From the NCBI GenBank assembly GCA_002717185.1, contig PBDC01000032.1:9193-18166 (forward strand): a stretch of 8,974 bases of DNA, given 5' to 3'. This DNA is from Rhodospirillaceae bacterium. GTDB lineage: Bacteria; Pseudomonadota; Alphaproteobacteria; UBA8366; GCA-2717185. The translations under genes and the position numbers were made by a program. The notes beneath the pieces were generated by a model. It saw only the letters and a program-made list of their open reading frames with translations, did not search any database and was not told the DNA's origin. Positions 6,938 to 8,974 of the stretch are shown here, in pieces; position 1 is the stretch's first letter; every line of letters starts with the position of its first letter.

Positions 6938-7942
6938 GTGGACGCAGCCGAACTGCATCGAGACGCAATCATCATAGATGCAACTTGTCCGCTTGCGCGC
7001 ATCCATACATATGTTGACTGGTACCGCGAGGGAGGGGCCACCGCGATCGCGCCTACGATTACCGGTGCGACCGGCAGCGCGCGTACTGGCTTCGCGCAGA
7101 TCGGCGGTTGGCATCGCTACGTCCGTGAACGCAACGACACAACCATCGTCCGGCAAGCAGCGGACATCGAAAATGCGAAAGCTAAGGGCAAACTTGGCCT
7201 CATCCTGCACTGCCAGGGCACGGCCCTGATCGAGGACGACATTGATTTGCTTGAAAGCTATCACGCGGCGGGGCTGCGGATCGTGCAGCTTTGCTACAAC
7301 ACCAAAAATTTGGTCGGCGACGGCGCGTCAGAGCGCACTGATGCCGGACTGAGCCATTTCGGCGTCCGCCTGATCGAACGTCTAAATACGTTAGGGATGC
7401 TCGTCGACTGCTCGCATACGGGCCAGAATACCAGCATGGAGGCGGCCGACGTCTCGGCCGATCCCATTATCATCAGCCACGCCAACGCACACGCCGTGCA
7501 GGATAATGGCCGCAACGTCTCCGACACGCTTATCAAGGCGGTCGCAGCCAGCGGTGGTGTGGTGGGCACGGTCGGCTTTCCACCCTTCCTCAGTTGGGAC
7601 AGCCAGCCGACCCTCGACCAGTTCATTGATGACATCGCCTACAAGGCTGACCTAGTCGGCATCGACCATACAGGCATCGGCATCGACTATTACGAAGGCC
7701 AGCACCCAATCGAAGATAACGAAACCGCCAAGGCACGCTATCAGAACCGCCTTGAGACCGGCCAGTGGCGCGCGGAAGAATACCCGCCGCCGCCCTACAA
7801 GTTCCCCGTCGGCATCGAAACGCCTCGCACCCTCGAGAGACTAACCGAACAGCTACTGGTGCGCGGCTTTGGCGAGGACGATATTCGCAAGATTTGGGGG
7901 CTCAATTTCATGCGCGTCTATCGCGCGGTGTGGGGTGGGTGA
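6938..7942 (+). CDS. M19-family (membrane/renal dipeptidase-like) protein with altered metal site
   Basis: A 334-residue TIM-barrel amidohydrolase-superfamily protein of peptidase family M19. Canonical members use two zinc ions to cleave dipeptides such as Cys-Gly. Numbering from GTG 6938: the N-terminal motif that is DGHxD in active enzymes reads DATCP at 14-18, so the His and Asp ligands are replaced by Thr16 and Pro18. The bridging Glu is Gln93 (HCQGT at 91-95). His160 (VDCSH), His181 (ISHAN) and Asp250 (GIGIDYYEG) remain. The alpha-metal site is therefore gone and only a reduced beta site is possible. The fold is otherwise well kept (QLCYN, GLSHFG, GRNVSD). I believe related proteins with CPL and QGT motifs occur in proteobacteria, from memory only, so this may be a subfamily trait. 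An upstream in-frame GTG at 6908 would add ten residues encoded by bases that belong to the conserved tail of the preceding remnant, so 6938, just after its stop and a GGGGTGG, is preferred. There is no signal peptide. It may be a hydrolase of altered specificity or inactive. Confidence 0.88.
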   Translation: MDAAELHRDAIIIDATCPLARIHTYVDWYREGGATAIAPTITGATGSARTGFAQIGGWHRYVRERNDTTIVRQAADIENAKAKGKLGLILHCQGTALIEDDIDLLESYHAAGLRIVQLCYNTKNLVGDGASERTDAGLSHFGVRLIERLNTLGMLVDCSHTGQNTSMEAADVSADPIIISHANAHAVQDNGRNVSDTLIKAVAASGGVVGTVGFPPFLSWDSQPTLDQFIDDIAYKADLVGIDHTGIGIDYYEGQHPIEDNETAKARYQNRLETGQWRAEEYPPPPYKFPVGIETPRTLERLTEQLLVRGFGEDDIRKIWGLNFMRVYRAVWGG

Positions 7943-7966
7943 GCGCCCCCAACCCCGCTTCTTTTT
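7932..7966 (+). terminator. Terminator-like hairpin spanning the M19 stop codon
   Basis: GGGGT-GGG (7932-7939) can pair with CCCAACCCC (7948-7956) with one bulged A. The TGA stop (7940-7942) sits in the loop, and the T-rich stretch CTTCTTTTT (7958-7966) follows after one G. This fits a Rho-independent terminator closing the acyl-CoA synthetase/M19 unit. The bulge and the interrupted T-tract make it less certain than the ggt terminator. Confidence 0.6.
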
Positions 7967-8153
7967 GTCTTCAGCTAGTACAGCTATCCCATAGTTTGGC
8001 CCTGCAGGGTCTCATAATTCCCATTAGATGGTATAAATTTTGGCTATTTCAATTCAACCAAGGCTATGTATTGCCCGTCCCGGATTATACTATCCTTATT
8101 AGGTTTCAGTTTATAAATTCCCAGCGGCACACCGGCGGCACGAGTAAATTCAA
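7967..8153 (+). other. AT-richer leader before the dioxygenase gene
   Basis: No gene is seen in these 187 bases. The stretch is clearly richer in A/T than the coding sequence around it. It holds TATA-like hexamers (TATAAA at 8032-8037 and 8112-8117, TATACT at 8086-8091) and a 10-base perfect palindrome CCCTGCAGGG at 8000-8009. None of the TATA-like hexamers has a good -35 at the right distance. It probably contains the promoter of the dioxygenase gene, but I cannot place it. Confidence 0.4.
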
Positions 8154-8974
8154 ATGCAGCATAAGAAATCAACGCTAAATGGCGAATTTGGTCTAATGAT
8201 TGAAGGGGTCACCCGCAAGGATCTCGAAGACGAGGCATTTCAGCTCGAAACTTATGACCTTTGGGCCGGCCATGGCGGTTTGATCGCAGTCCGTGGCCAC
8301 GATCTCGCAGAAACATCTCCGGAGCAACTCTTGGCTTGGTCGGAAGTTTTCGGCGCGGTCGAAAATAACACGCTTGCGGCGCGCCAGGACAAAATGGTGC
8401 CGGGCTTTCCGATCCTGCGCATTGGCAACATCACGGATGCCAACGGTAAGCTTTTAGCCCAGACAGCAAAGGTCGAGCCGCTCAAGTCGGATGCAGAAAT
8501 TCGCTACAATCCAGAAAGCCGCCGACCCGTCTGGCACACAGACTCAACCTTCCGGAAGCATCCACCCATCGGTTCTGTCTTCCACTGCCGTCAGGCTCCA
8601 CCGGAAGGGGCCGCCACCCTTTTCGCTGACACGCGGGGGGCTTACAGGGGTCTGGATGCAGCGACGAAGGCGAAGCTGGTACCACTAGAAGCCGTCTGTT
8701 CTCTAGCCCATCACGACAAGAAGATAAGCCTCTACTCGCCCGGATATCCCAACCTGACACCGGAGCAGCGCACCGCCAATCCGCCTAACCGGGTGCCCGT
8801 CGTCCTTAAACATCCGGTGACTGGCGTGCCGGCCCTGTATGGCTTGAACAGCTCGACCTGCGCCATTGTACCAGTAGGCGATGAAATCACCGACGAAGAC
8901 CTGGACAAGTGGGACCTAGAAGGTGTCGAAGACGAAAGCGTGCTTATCCTGCGTGACTTGCTGCCCTATATCAC
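8154..8974 (+). CDS. TauD/TfdA-family Fe(II)/2-oxoglutarate dioxygenase, C-terminus cut by window edge
   Basis: 273 complete codons are visible, open to the window edge. These enzymes oxidise an unactivated carbon of a small substrate (taurine, aryloxyacetates, carnitine precursors and others) while decarboxylating 2-oxoglutarate. Landmarks are: an N-terminal GEFGLMIEGV at 10-19, the usual opening strand; HGGLIAVRG at 40-48; the iron-binding HxD as WHTDST at 127-132 (His128, Asp130); GAATLFADT at 152-160; and KHPVTGVPALYG at 219-230. The distal iron His and the 2-oxoglutarate-binding Arg should lie just beyond the edge and cannot be checked. ATG 8154 is preferred over ATG 8196 because the opening strand of the fold begins before the later ATG. 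An in-frame TAA at 8145-8147 rules out any longer form. Neither start has a strong ribosome site. A hairpin and an AT-rich leader separate it from the M19 gene, so it is probably a separate transcription unit. The substrate is unknown; nothing here points to taurine in particular. Confidence 0.9.
   Translation, partial: MQHKKSTLNGEFGLMIEGVTRKDLEDEAFQLETYDLWAGHGGLIAVRGHDLAETSPEQLLAWSEVFGAVENNTLAARQDKMVPGFPILRIGNITDANGKLLAQTAKVEPLKSDAEIRYNPESRRPVWHTDSTFRKHPPIGSVFHCRQAPPEGAATLFADTRGAYRGLDAATKAKLVPLEAVCSLAHHDKKISLYSPGYPNLTPEQRTANPPNRVPVVLKHPVTGVPALYGLNSSTCAIVPVGDEITDEDLDKWDLEGVEDESVLILRDLLPYI

Noticed and set aside
8000..8009. Perfect palindrome CCCTGCAGGG as an operator or terminator stem
   Set aside because: It is only ten bases, has no loop for a terminator, no T-tract and no second copy. 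Chance is a sufficient explanation.
7765..8178. A 137-codon plus frame running from inside the M19 gene into the leader
   Set aside because: The first half is out of frame with the clearly conserved M19 C-terminus, and the second half crosses the terminator and AT-rich leader. No domain is visible.

Overview
The window looks like an accessory catabolic region of a Gram-negative proteobacterium, most plausibly an alphaproteobacterium. This rests on general protein flavour, the moderately GC-rich coding sequence and Sec-type signal peptides, not on a marker gene. There is no rRNA, tRNA, CRISPR array, insertion sequence or phage gene in view.

Left half, all on the minus strand and read from right to left: a small secreted YHS-domain protein (4632-5090); a 305-base spacer with no recognisable gene; then a tight three-gene unit. 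That unit is a thiolase-like enzyme (3151-4326), a DUF35/OB-fold partner (2765-3154, ATGA overlap) and a periplasmic gamma-glutamyltransferase (1009-2757, 7-base gap). It closes with a clear intrinsic terminator whose stem overlaps the ggt stop codon. Beyond the terminator lies an M20 metallopeptidase (1-935) that runs off the left edge.

Right half, all on the plus strand: an AMP-forming acyl-CoA synthetase (5171-6796) diverges from the YHS gene. A 47-codon remnant of an M19 dipeptidase C-terminus follows (6793-6936), and then an intact M19-family protein (6938-7942) whose own C-terminus is clearly homologous to the remnant. A terminator-like hairpin spans the dipeptidase stop codon. After an AT-richer leader, a TauD/TfdA-type Fe(II)/2-oxoglutarate dioxygenase begins (8154) and runs off the right edge.

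The genes suggest uptake and breakdown of a conjugated or amidated compound. The gamma-glutamyltransferase would act in the periplasm. The M20 and M19 amide-hydrolase-like proteins would act on peptides or amides. The acyl-CoA synthetase would make a CoA thioester, the thiolase-like/DUF35 pair would cleave or shorten the acyl chain, and the dioxygenase would do an oxidative step. The substrate cannot be read from the sequence. The most unusual points are the decayed tandem M19 copy, the intact M19 protein that has lost its canonical alpha-metal ligands, and the thiolase-like/DUF35 pair, which lacks both the thiolase cysteines and most zinc-ribbon cysteines.
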